From contig NZ_WBXP01000001.1 of assembly GCF_016415625.1 (NCBI RefSeq), forward strand, positions 209,709 through 273,708: 64,000 nucleotides of DNA. The letters are read 5' to 3'. The position numbers were made by a program, and so were the translations under genes. The notes under the pieces were generated by a model. That model had not been told where the DNA came from. It was given only the letters and a program-made list of their open reading frames with translations, and did no database searches. Positions 56,507 through 64,000 of this stretch are shown one piece after another (the first letter of the stretch is position 1; each line of letters begins with the position of its first letter). The stretch comes from Shimwellia pseudoproteus. GTDB lineage: Bacteria; Pseudomonadota; Gammaproteobacteria; Enterobacterales; Enterobacteriaceae.

Positions 56507-57409
56507 TTAGCGTTTTGGCGCTTCCTGCAATGCCATCCGCAGGTGGCCTTTATGCTGGTCCAGCAACCCGTGGGCACTCCAGGCATCCAGCCCGCTGAGC
56601 ACCATCAAAATCGCGGTCTTGCACTGGTTATTACAGCTGGCCAGCGCGTCCCTGGCCACCGCGCGCGAACACTCGCCCGCCGCCATCACCACGGCAATCT
56701 GGCGCTCAAGGGAGTGAGTGTCACGGGCATCCAGATCCACCCGCATATTGCCGAATACCCGGCCAGCGCGGATTGCCAGCCCAGTGCTGAGCATATTGAG
56801 GATCTGCTGCTGTGCCAGGCTGGCGCGGGGATCCCGGAAGCCGGCAACCACTTCGGCCCCGGTCTGTGGGGCGACCAGAATGTCCGCCAGTTGCGCGGCT
56901 TCGCTGCCCTTTTCCCGGGTGATCACCGCCACGGTTGCCCCCAGGGCACCGGCGTGACGCAGCGCCCCCCATACCCAGGGCGTTTTACCGTTCACCGTCA
57001 GGGCCACCAGCAGATCCTGGGCGTTAAAACCGATGGCCTGTAACGCGCGCATCCCGCCATCATAATCCTGGGCGGCCTGGCTCCCCTCATGGAGCATGGC
57101 CTGCTGGCCACCGGCAATCAAACCAACCACGGGATGATGCGCTTCCGGCGCATGGTCCCGCGCAGTGTGTATCGCCTGGCGGCCAGAGGCCCCGGCCCCC
57201 ACCAGTACCACCCGGCCACCGCGGCTCAGGGCCGCCGTGGCGTTATCAATCAGCCGCGTGATATCCGGCAGGCAGGCGTCAATCGCCGCCGCCAGCGACA
57301 GATCGTTCTGGTGGATGGCATTCACCAGATCCTGGGTGGACAGGCGATCAATTTGCGCCGTACTGGCATTACATCTTTCCCTGGCAAATGCGTTCTGCCC
57401 AATGCTCAT
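56507..57409 (-). CDS. MurQ-like SIS-domain protein, catalytic glutamates not conserved
   Basis: 300 residues from the ATG at 57409 (AAGGAG, six bases). SIS sugar-phosphate fold: VVLVGAGASGRQAIHTA near 68-84, VVGLIAGGQQAML near 94-106, LNMLSTGLAIRAGRVFGNMRVD near 210-231, NNQCKTAILMVLSGLDA near 264-280. These match MurQ (N-acetylmuramate-6-phosphate etherase), but the catalytic Glu in DASECPP becomes Asp in TARDHAP, and the VEGAED segment with the second Glu becomes GSQAAQ. No murP PTS gene is near. Divergent from dcuS. Etherase activity is doubtful. Confidence 0.75.
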   Translation of the reverse strand: MSIGQNAFARERCNASTAQIDRLSTQDLVNAIHQNDLSLAAAIDACLPDITRLIDNATAALSRGGRVVLVGAGASGRQAIHTARDHAPEAHHPVVGLIAGGQQAMLHEGSQAAQDYDGGMRALQAIGFNAQDLLVALTVNGKTPWVWGALRHAGALGATVAVITREKGSEAAQLADILVAPQTGAEVVAGFRDPRASLAQQQILNMLSTGLAIRAGRVFGNMRVDLDARDTHSLERQIAVVMAAGECSRAVARDALASCNNQCKTAILMVLSGLDAWSAHGLLDQHKGHLRMALQEAPKR

Positions 57410-57606
57410 ACCCATCTCCTTAGTGCGGTTTATCTGTCCACTATAGCGATTTTCCCTGGCGCCGCCTGCGAGTAACGTCACGCTTCACCGGGCGGTTTTC
57501 GGCCATCCCCCGAAATGACGTGGCCGGAACAAATGTGCAGATTGCTTTAACATTGGCGCGCCATCGGTAATAATCACCCACTTTGTTATCCATTTCAGGG
57601 GTGTCG

Positions 57607-59244
57607 ATGCGCGCCATACCACAACGCCCGGGGGGTGAAAAACACCCCATGAAGCTCAGCACCGCCGTCACCCTGATGGTGTCCAGTGTCATTATCACCG
57701 TGCTGGCGCTGGTCTATACCCTGTACTTTATCCAGATTGGCAATGCCTCCCGGGATGGCCTGAAAGAGACCGCCCGTGCCATTGCCCGCACCCTGGCCAC
57801 CACCCCGGAAGTGATCAACGGGCTACAGCACCCACCGGATGCCGATAACGCTATCCAGCCGCTGGTCAGCGAAGTCACTGCCCGTAACCACTTGTTGTTT
57901 GTGGTGGTGACCAATATGCACAAACAGCGCTATTCACACCCCAATCAGGCCATGATTGGCAAGCAGTACATTGGTGATGACATTAACCCGGCGCTGCTGG
58001 GCAAAGAGAATGTCGCCATCAACCACGGGGTGCTCGGCCTCGCCCTGCGTATCTACACCCCGGTGTATAACGCCCAGCGCCAGCAGATCGGTATCGTGGC
58101 GGTGGGTATCCCGCTGAGTATTGTTGACCAGCATATTAACCAGAGCCGCTGGGGCATGGTCTGGACGCTGCTGTTCAGTATCCTGGTGGCGACCTTTGGG
58201 ATCTGGGTGCTGGTGCGGGCGCTAAAGCGCATTCTGTTCGGCCTTGAGCCCTATGAAATTTCCAGCCTGTTCGAGCAGCGCCAGGCGATGCTTCACTCCC
58301 TAAAAGAGGGGGTGATCGCCGTGGATGCCCACGGGCGCATTACCATGATGAACCAGGCCGCCCGGCTGATTTTACTGGTGCCGGGTGAAGTCACTGACCG
58401 GGACGAAGACGACAGTGCGGCCCCCCACGCCCCGCTGCTGGCCAGCCTGCGGGAAGTACTGCGCAGCGGCCAGCCGGTGCAGGATCGCGAAATAGCCTGT
58501 AATCGCCATTTACTGCTCAGCAATACCGTGCCGGTACGCAGTAAAGGGGTGCTGATTGGGGCGATTTGTACCTTCCGCGATAAAACCGAGATCAGCCTGC
58601 TGATGCAGCGCCTCGACGGTATGGTCAATTATGTTGATGCACTGCGGGCGCACTCCCATGAGTTTATGAACAAGCTCCATGTCATCCTCGGCCTGTTGCA
58701 TATGCGCAGCTATGACAAACTGGAAGAGTACGTTATCCAGACCGCCCATAATTATCAGACCGATATCGGGGCAATCCAGCACAAGGTGAAATCACCGGTG
58801 ATTGCCGGGTTCCTGCTGGGGAAAATTAACCGCACTGAAGAGGCGGGCCATATACTCACCCTCGCCGAAGATTGCATGGTGCCGGATAATCCAAACCAGC
58901 AGCAGGTCACGGTGCTGATCACCGCGCTGGGGAACTTAATTGAGAATGCCCTGGATGCCATGCAGCAACAGGCCGGTGGCGAAATAGGCCTGCTGTTACA
59001 TTATCAGGATGGCTGGCTCACCTGCGAGGTGAGCGATGACGGCCCGGGCATCGCGCCAGAGATTATTCAGACTATTTTTTCTAAAGGTATCTCCACCAAA
59101 GGGGAAAACCGCGGCGTGGGGCTATTTCTGGCCCGCCAGCAGGTGGAAGGGCTGGGTGGCAGCATCAGTGTTGAATCTGAGCCGGGTGTTTTCACCCAGT
59201 TTTTTGTACATATTCCCTGGGACAGTGAGAGGAAGGACACATGA
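57607..59244 (+). CDS. dcuS: DcuS-type fumarate/C4-dicarboxylate sensor histidine kinase
   Basis: CitA/DcuS-family kinase. The ATG at 57607 after AGGGG gives 545 residues whose start aligns with E. coli DcuS, with MKLS 14 residues in. TM1 about 21-42, periplasmic PDC/PAS domain about 45-180 with the C4-dicarboxylate ligands RYSH (Arg108, His111) and Arg148 in ALRIYTP, TM2 about 183-204, cytoplasmic PAS about 212-330, His351 in SHEFMNKLHVILGLL, ATPase boxes NLIENALDAM, DDGPGIAP and GVGLFLARQQVEGLGG. Overlaps dcuR by four bases. Confidence 0.93.
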   Translation: MRAIPQRPGGEKHPMKLSTAVTLMVSSVIITVLALVYTLYFIQIGNASRDGLKETARAIARTLATTPEVINGLQHPPDADNAIQPLVSEVTARNHLLFVVVTNMHKQRYSHPNQAMIGKQYIGDDINPALLGKENVAINHGVLGLALRIYTPVYNAQRQQIGIVAVGIPLSIVDQHINQSRWGMVWTLLFSILVATFGIWVLVRALKRILFGLEPYEISSLFEQRQAMLHSLKEGVIAVDAHGRITMMNQAARLILLVPGEVTDRDEDDSAAPHAPLLASLREVLRSGQPVQDREIACNRHLLLSNTVPVRSKGVLIGAICTFRDKTEISLLMQRLDGMVNYVDALRAHSHEFMNKLHVILGLLHMRSYDKLEEYVIQTAHNYQTDIGAIQHKVKSPVIAGFLLGKINRTEEAGHILTLAEDCMVPDNPNQQQVTVLITALGNLIENALDAMQQQAGGEIGLLLHYQDGWLTCEVSDDGPGIAPEIIQTIFSKGISTKGENRGVGLFLARQQVEGLGGSISVESEPGVFTQFFVHIPWDSERKDT

Positions 59245-59960
59245 TCAACGTATTAATTGTCGACGATGATGCCATGGTGGCAGAGCTGAACCGCTGCTAT
59301 GTGGCGCGGGTTCCGGGCTTTAACTGCTGCGGGGTGGCGTCTACCCTTGCTCAGGCCACCGCTTTTGTTCAGGACGCCAGCCACGATATCGACCTGGTCT
59401 TACTGGATGTCTATATGCAGCAGGAGAGCGGGCTGGATCTGCTGCCGGTGATCCGCGCCACCGGGCGCCCGATTGACGTGATTATGATCTCTTCGGCGTC
59501 GGATCGGGCGACTATCCAGACCTCACTGCATTACGGGGTGGTGGATTACCTAATCAAACCGTTCCAGTTCCCGCGCTTTGAAGAAGCCCTGAGCAACTGG
59601 CGCAACCGCTATAACCAGATGGAGGCCCACTCCTATTATGAACAGGCCGATGTCGACAACCTTATCCACAGCGGGCCGCCGGACGTCGCCGACACCCGTC
59701 GCCTGCCCAAAGGGCTCACCCAGCAGACCCTGCGCACCATTTGCCAGTGGATTGATGGCCACCCGGAAAAAGAGTTCTCCACCGATGATTTAGCCAACGC
59801 GGTGGCGATATCCCGGGTATCCTGCCGTAAATACCTCATCTGGCTGGCGCAGATTAATATTCTGTTCACCACCATCCATTACGGCGCCACCGGACGGCCG
59901 GTGTACCATTACCGTTTACAGGCAGACCAGGTCGGGCTGCTTAAGCAATATTGTCAGTAA
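59241..59960 (+). CDS. dcuR: DcuR-type response regulator
   Basis: 239-residue CitB-family regulator. Receiver with acidic residues at 8-10 and phospho-acceptor Asp56 (LVLLDVYMQQESGLDLLP), Lys in YLIKPFQFPRF. C-terminal HTH in LPKGLTQQTLRTICQW...DDLANAVAISRVSCRKYLIWL, nearly identical to E. coli DcuR. In E. coli it activates dcuB-fumB and frdABCD; here the probable target is the adjacent soluble fumarate reductase. The 3' end overlaps convergent apbE by 20 bases. Confidence 0.94.
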   Translation: MINVLIVDDDAMVAELNRCYVARVPGFNCCGVASTLAQATAFVQDASHDIDLVLLDVYMQQESGLDLLPVIRATGRPIDVIMISSASDRATIQTSLHYGVVDYLIKPFQFPRFEEALSNWRNRYNQMEAHSYYEQADVDNLIHSGPPDVADTRRLPKGLTQQTLRTICQWIDGHPEKEFSTDDLANAVAISRVSCRKYLIWLAQINILFTTIHYGATGRPVYHYRLQADQVGLLKQYCQ

Positions 59961-60906
59961 TCCGGTACTGGTCATCCAGCAAGGTAAACTGAAACTGCCG
60001 CCGGGATGAGCAGATAACCTCATGGTGGCGGGTGACGAAGATAGCCTCAATATCCTCCCGCTGGCGCAGTGCCGCACAGCCTGCGGTGACCCCCATCCCG
60101 TACAGCAGCGTGGTCCAGATATCGCCGTCCAGCGAGTCCCGGGAAATAATCGTCACGCTCAGCAATTCGTTATCCAGCGGGTAGCCGCTGCGGGGATCGA
60201 GAATATGGTGGTAACAGTGGCCGTCCTGCTCGAAATAGCGCTCATAAATACCGGATGTCACCACCGACTTGTCCGCCACGGTCAGGGTGCCGATCAGCGC
60301 ATCCCGCCCGGCAAACGGCTTTTTCAGGCCAACGGTCCAGCCGCCATCCGGGGCCCCGAGCGTATGCACGTTTCCCCCAAGGTTAATTAACCCGGCGGTG
60401 ACCCCCTCACGGCGTAAATAATCCCGCACCCGATCGGCAATATAGCCCTTGGCAATGGCCCCGAGATCGATCTCCATCCCGGCATCAGCCAGAAATACCG
60501 TGCTGGCGGCGTCATCGAGGATCACCCGTTCAGGGCGGGTCAGGGTTAGTAACTGGCGAATCTCATCAGCCGGGGGGACCGCGTCACCGTGAAAACCAAT
60601 CTTCCAGCGCTTCACCAGCGGGCCGATGGCCAGGTTAAACGCGCTGCCCGGCAGCAGGCTGGCCGCCTTCGCGCAGCGGATCAGTTGATATACCGGCGGG
60701 CTGACCGCCACCGGATGCTGCCCCGCCGCCCGGTTCACCGCCATCACTTCAGAAGGCTCGCGGTTTACCGTAAACCGGTTCTCATACTGTTTAATCAGCC
60801 GGAAGACCGCACCGGCCAGTGCCTCGTTGTGTTCAAAAAGCCGTAACTGAATGGGGGAGCCCATCAACACCGCAGAATAGTTATACACACCGTCAGCACT
60901 GGCCAT
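59941..60906 (-). CDS. apbE: Cytoplasmic ApbE-type FAD:protein FMN transferase
   Basis: 321-residue flavin transferase that attaches FMN by phosphoester linkage to Thr/Ser of DgxSGAT-type motifs. Conserved MGSPIQLRLFEHN near 15-27, NRFTVNREPSEVMAVNRAAG, DLGAIAKGYIADRV near 167-180, NLGGNVHTLG near 197-206, and HHILDPRSGYPLDNELLSVTI near 238-258. No signal peptide or lipobox, so cytoplasmic, matching a cytoplasmic client. The AGGAG site lies just after a strong terminator that separates it from the reductase gene. Confidence 0.93.
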   Translation of the reverse strand: MASADGVYNYSAVLMGSPIQLRLFEHNEALAGAVFRLIKQYENRFTVNREPSEVMAVNRAAGQHPVAVSPPVYQLIRCAKAASLLPGSAFNLAIGPLVKRWKIGFHGDAVPPADEIRQLLTLTRPERVILDDAASTVFLADAGMEIDLGAIAKGYIADRVRDYLRREGVTAGLINLGGNVHTLGAPDGGWTVGLKKPFAGRDALIGTLTVADKSVVTSGIYERYFEQDGHCYHHILDPRSGYPLDNELLSVTIISRDSLDGDIWTTLLYGMGVTAGCAALRQREDIEAIFVTRHHEVICSSRRQFQFTLLDDQYRITDNIA

Positions 60907-60921
60907 TGCGTTCTCCTGATA

Positions 60922-60955
60922 AAAAAATGCCCCGGCATTTGCCGGGGCATTGACG
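60922..60955 (-). terminator. Strong intrinsic terminator between reductase gene and apbE
   Basis: Eleven-base perfect stem AATGCCCCGGC-AAAT-GCCGGGGCATT followed on the minus strand by TTTTT, in the 50-base gap between the reductase stop and the apbE start. Only read-through or an internal promoter would express apbE. Confidence 0.92.
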
Positions 60956-60956
60956 A

Positions 60957-63740
60957 TTATGCGTTGGATTTCGCCCGGCTGGCAGCCTTATGTCCCGCCA
61001 GGGTACCAAAGATAATAATATCGGCCACCGCATTCCCGCCGATGCGGTTACCCCCGTGGACACCCCCGGCCACTTCACCCGCGGCATAGGCCCCCGGGAT
61101 AACCTGCTGGTCAGTATTGAGCACTTCGGTATCCGGGTTAATGGTGATGCCACCCATGGTGTGGTGTACCCCCGGGGCGATACGGATCGCGTGGAACGGC
61201 CCGGCATTGATCGGGTTACGCAGCGCCGTGGTACGGCCAAAGTCGCTATCCTGCTGGGCATCCACAAAGCCATTATAGCGTTCCAGGGTCGCCAGCAACT
61301 GGTGCTGGTCCATTCCCAGTTTCTCCGCCAGTTCCCGCGGGGTGCTGGCGCTGGTCACCAGGCCACGGGCAATATACTCGTCGGCGGCTTTGTTTTTGGC
61401 CCGGACATGCTCATCAAACAGAATGTAGGCGTAATGTTCCGGCAGCGCGATGATCGCTGCAGAGACTTTATCCCGGGTTTCCAGCTCGTTAAAGAAGCGC
61501 GCACCCTGCTGGTTAACCAGGATACCGCCGCCGCCACGGATAGACTCAGAAATCAGATAAGAGGTGCTCTGCTCCACGGTCGGGTGAATCTGGATTTCGC
61601 CCATATCCACAGTGCCTGCGCCGATATCTTGCAGCAATTTGATGCCGCTACCGGTGGCCCCTTTGTGGTTAGTGGTCACGAAGCCCGCCAGGTCCGGACG
61701 ATATTTCACCACCATGGCGCTGTTGGCGCTGAAACCGCCGGTGGCGACAATCACGCTGTGGGTCAGCACGGTGATGGTTTCGTTTTCGTCGTTCACCAGT
61801 TGCACACCGCTTACCGCGCCGTTGTCGGTCAGGATCGCAGTCACGGAGGTGTCCAGCATTACGTCAATTTCACGTTTATTGATATTGCGCACCAGGCCGC
61901 TGATCAGGTAGCCGCCGACAGCCGATCCGTCACGGGGACGGTGGGTACGGTCAATGCTCATCCCGCCAGTGGTGGTGATGTCATTGAGCATAATGCCGCG
62001 ATCCGCCAGCCATTCGATGGCCTGAGGGGCATTTTCCACGAAGCGGTGCAGCAGCGCCGGGTTGTTTTTGTTTTTCCCGCCTTTCAGGGTTTCCGCATAG
62101 AACAGTGCTTTGCTGTCCTGGATGCCTTTCACGCGCTGGAAGCGGGTTTCCGCGGCGTTCATCCCCGCAGAGGCTTTCACGGTGTTACCGCCAATGGTCG
62201 GCATTTTTTCAACCACCAGCACACTGGCGCCTTCATCGTGGGCCTGGATTGCGGCCGCCAGACCCGCCCCGCCGCTACCGATAACCACCACGTCGACGTG
62301 GCGCGGGCCGGTTTCCACCACACCGGATTCCGCCGCCAGCGCTTTGCCGGATTTAGAGATAGCTTTGGAAACGGCTTTTTTCACCGCTTCACTCTGGCTG
62401 GTGGCGCCGGAAATCGCATCAACGTGCGGTGTGTTAGCGTCGAGAATGCGTGAACGAATCTCTTCAAAACTGGTGACAAATTCCACCTCGTCGCTGCCGC
62501 CGGCGGCCAGTTCGATATCGGCAATATGGTCGGTTTCCAGGCTGACGTTGATCACCAGTTCATGGCTGTCATCCTGTACCGTTTCCTGGAACACACCGGG
62601 TTTGAATTTTGACTCGGTCATGCTCATGTCGCGGATCATCGCTTCCACCAGGAAGGAGTGCCACAGCGGAACCGGAATATTTAGCGCCTCGCGCTGGGTA
62701 CTGTCGATAGACAGCTCCAGATGCTCGCCGCGGGCAATACGATCGGTCCAGTCCGGGTAGGCGATGCAGGCGCGGCCCACGGCAATCAGGTCGTAACCGT
62801 TATCCATGGCCTGGTCGATATCGGCTTCATTAACAATACCGCCTACCCCCATCACCGGGATCTGCGCCAGATTTTCGGAGCGCTGTGCGACATATTTTTT
62901 GATAAGCGGTGTCGGGTCCTGGGTGTCATTGATTGACGGACGCAACGCAGCACCCAGCGAGAAGTGCAGGTAATCCAGCCCGTGCTCAGCCAGTTTCTCC
63001 AGCAGGTACAGGGTGTCGTCAAAGCGGATACCCGGGACTTCCAGCTCTTCCGGCGAGAAACGATAGCCCACGATAAACGCGTCGTCTGCGTACTGGTGCA
63101 CCACTTTATGGGTGATATCCAGCACCGCCAGCGGGAAGCGGGCGCGGTTTTCGCGGCTGCCGCCCCATTCGTCATCACGCTGGTTAGAGTTCGGGGAGAA
63201 GAACTGCTGGATCAGATAGGTATTGGCGCCGTGCAGTTCGACACCGTCAAACCCGGCCTGAATCGCGCGACGTACCGCTTCACCGAATTTGTTGACCATA
63301 CCGGTCACTTCATCACCGGTTAACGCACGCGGGGTGGCGGCGCCATCACGGGGGGCGGCCAGGGCGCTGGGGGCAACGGTAGTACGGCCACCGATCAGTT
63401 TCGGGTCCACCATGCGGCCGCCGTGATAGATCTGCAGCAGCGCTTTCGAGCCCCGGGAGTGGATAGCGTCGGCAATACGCGCCAGCCCTTCAATTTTGTC
63501 GTCTTTATCGATCCCCAAAGCACCCGGGAAGGCCGGACCAAGGTCATCAATAAAAGCACACTCCACCACAATCGTACCGATACTCCCGGCCCGGGCACGG
63601 TAATATTCAACGACTTCATCAGTGACTGAGCCATCATAAAAACCGGTACAGGTCGTCATCGGCGCCATAAACAGACGGTTTTTCAGCTCGGTACCATTGG
63701 GTAACGTAAAGGGGCTAAGTATGCGCTCGTTACTGCTCAT
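60957..63740 (-). CDS. Soluble NADH:fumarate reductase-type flavoprotein (OYE + FMN-bind + FAD domains)
   Basis: 927 residues from the ATG at 63740 (GGAG upstream; a TTG at 63755 is rejected). OYE-like NADH/FMN domain about 1-365 (LFMAPMTTCTGFYDGSVTDE, VELHGANTYLIQQFFSPNSN), FMN_bind domain about 370-460 ending in DAISGAT with Thr447 as the predicted FMN-attachment residue, and FAD_binding_2 domain about 480-927 (VVVIGSGGAGLAAAIQA, SIRGGGGILVNQQGARF, GVHHTMGGI, GGVHGGNRIGGNA) as in fumarate reductases. No signal peptide. Resembles the cytoplasmic Klebsiella fumarate reductase. Fumarate or another enoate (urocanate, acrylate) could be the substrate; DcuSR next door favours fumarate. Confidence 0.9.
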   Translation of the reverse strand: MSSNERILSPFTLPNGTELKNRLFMAPMTTCTGFYDGSVTDEVVEYYRARAGSIGTIVVECAFIDDLGPAFPGALGIDKDDKIEGLARIADAIHSRGSKALLQIYHGGRMVDPKLIGGRTTVAPSALAAPRDGAATPRALTGDEVTGMVNKFGEAVRRAIQAGFDGVELHGANTYLIQQFFSPNSNQRDDEWGGSRENRARFPLAVLDITHKVVHQYADDAFIVGYRFSPEELEVPGIRFDDTLYLLEKLAEHGLDYLHFSLGAALRPSINDTQDPTPLIKKYVAQRSENLAQIPVMGVGGIVNEADIDQAMDNGYDLIAVGRACIAYPDWTDRIARGEHLELSIDSTQREALNIPVPLWHSFLVEAMIRDMSMTESKFKPGVFQETVQDDSHELVINVSLETDHIADIELAAGGSDEVEFVTSFEEIRSRILDANTPHVDAISGATSQSEAVKKAVSKAISKSGKALAAESGVVETGPRHVDVVVIGSGGAGLAAAIQAHDEGASVLVVEKMPTIGGNTVKASAGMNAAETRFQRVKGIQDSKALFYAETLKGGKNKNNPALLHRFVENAPQAIEWLADRGIMLNDITTTGGMSIDRTHRPRDGSAVGGYLISGLVRNINKREIDVMLDTSVTAILTDNGAVSGVQLVNDENETITVLTHSVIVATGGFSANSAMVVKYRPDLAGFVTTNHKGATGSGIKLLQDIGAGTVDMGEIQIHPTVEQSTSYLISESIRGGGGILVNQQGARFFNELETRDKVSAAIIALPEHYAYILFDEHVRAKNKAADEYIARGLVTSASTPRELAEKLGMDQHQLLATLERYNGFVDAQQDSDFGRTTALRNPINAGPFHAIRIAPGVHHTMGGITINPDTEVLNTDQQVIPGAYAAGEVAGGVHGGNRIGGNAVADIIIFGTLAGHKAASRAKSNA

Positions 63741-63901
63741 AATATTGAACTCCAAACTTTTAAAAATTGAAATTTCTGAATTCTGGATCGGTGTTTTATT
63801 TTTGGTTATGGTTCTTGCCGAATTTGTATTTATAATATAGATCTATTTTTAGTTACTAAAGTAATTACATTAGTTAAAAAACTATTTAATCGCCCATATA
63901 A
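63741..63901 (-). promoter_or_regulatory. AT-rich promoter region of the reductase gene
   Basis: 160 bases of very AT-rich DNA between the reductase start and the insertion-sequence end. Repeated AT-only hexamers (TTTAGTTACTAAAG, TTAGTTAAAAAACT) could be DcuR sites; no good FNR box was found. Upstream control sequence may have been cut off by the element. Confidence 0.4.
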
Positions 63902-64000
63902 GGAAGGTGCGAACAAGTTCCTGATATGAGATCATCATATTCATCCGGAGCGCATCCCAGAGGGACATCATGAGCCATCAACTCACCTTCGCCGATAGTG
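63902..64000 (+). mobile_element. IS5-type insertion sequence, left end (partial)
   Basis: GGAAGGTGCGAACAAG is the IS5 terminal inverted repeat, followed by CTGATATGAGATCAT as in IS5 and a transposase start. The bases before it, ATAA, would be one copy of the target duplication (IS5 prefers YTAR), but the right end is outside the window. Confidence 0.9.
63970..64000 (+). CDS. insH: IS5-family transposase, first ten codons
   Basis: ATG at 63970 reads MSHQLTFADS, the start of the IS5 InsH transposase; the gene continues beyond the window. It is transcribed away from the reductase gene. Confidence 0.88.
   Translation, partial: MSHQLTFADS

Noticed and set aside
60990..62453. 487-codon plus-strand ORF opposite the fumarate reductase gene
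   Set aside because: Antisense shadow in GC-rich coding DNA: His/Arg-rich composition, no family motifs, and the minus-strand frame is a clear three-domain flavoprotein.

Overview
This window is chromosomal DNA from an enterobacterium close to, but not the same as, Escherichia coli. Nearly every core gene matches E. coli K-12 from memory, in the order thr leader, yjtD, yjjY, arcA, creA, rob, gpmB, yjjX, trpR, slt, ettA, nadR, radA, serB, ytjB, lplA, deo, yjjV, yjjU, ytjA, osmY, prfC, yjjG, rimI, holD, rsmC, leu tRNAs, yjjZ, fhuF, yjjP, yjjB, dnaT, dnaC, opgB, yjjA. The order is mirrored relative to the K-12 map. The GC-rich coding style, the loss of creBCD, the split hpaG and the extra islands exclude K-12. 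A Shimwellia, Klebsiella or Citrobacter type of genome fits; the genus cannot be fixed from the window alone.

Layout. 1-20.7 kb: backbone housekeeping genes, starting with a 5' part of thrA (minus strand) with its leader and attenuator and ending with the deoCABD nucleoside operon and its CRP/CytR/DeoR-type promoter. 20.7-25.1 kb: an insertion at deo-yjjV holding a three-gene CS1-type (alternate chaperone-usher) fimbrial operon without an obvious tip-adhesin gene, plus a small unknown ORF pair. 25.2-33.4 kb: backbone again, ending in three tandem tRNA-Leu(CAG) genes. 33.5-44 kb: a Fur-boxed yjjZ/fhuF pair, a YbaK-like deacylase with a convergent MFS transporter, the YjjPB exporter, an OhrR/Ohr peroxide module, primosomal dnaTC, opgB and yjjA. 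44.2-55.6 kb: the full 4-hydroxyphenylacetate (homoprotocatechuate) meta-cleavage cluster hpaR-G1G2EDFHIX-A-BC. HpaBC hydroxylates the aromatic acid, HpaD cleaves the ring, and HpaE/F/G/H/I take it to pyruvate and succinate semialdehyde. The regulator gene hpaA carries an in-frame amber codon. 55.6-63.7 kb: azoR with a C-terminal extension, a MurQ-like SIS protein lacking the expected catalytic glutamates, a DcuS/DcuR fumarate-sensing two-component system, a cytoplasmic ApbE flavin transferase and a large three-domain soluble fumarate reductase carrying an ApbE flavinylation motif. The last ~100 bases are the left end of an IS5-type insertion sequence.

How parts work together. DcuSR, ApbE and the three-domain reductase form a coherent soluble fumarate-respiration module: sensor, FMN-attaching enzyme and client. 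The hpa cluster is one catabolic transcription block with a CRP-like site and an 18-bp palindrome before hpaG1. Small genes below usual ORF cut-offs (thrL, yjjY, ytjA and a 54-codon ORF) were read directly from the bases. Family identities rest on remembered homologues; no database search was run.
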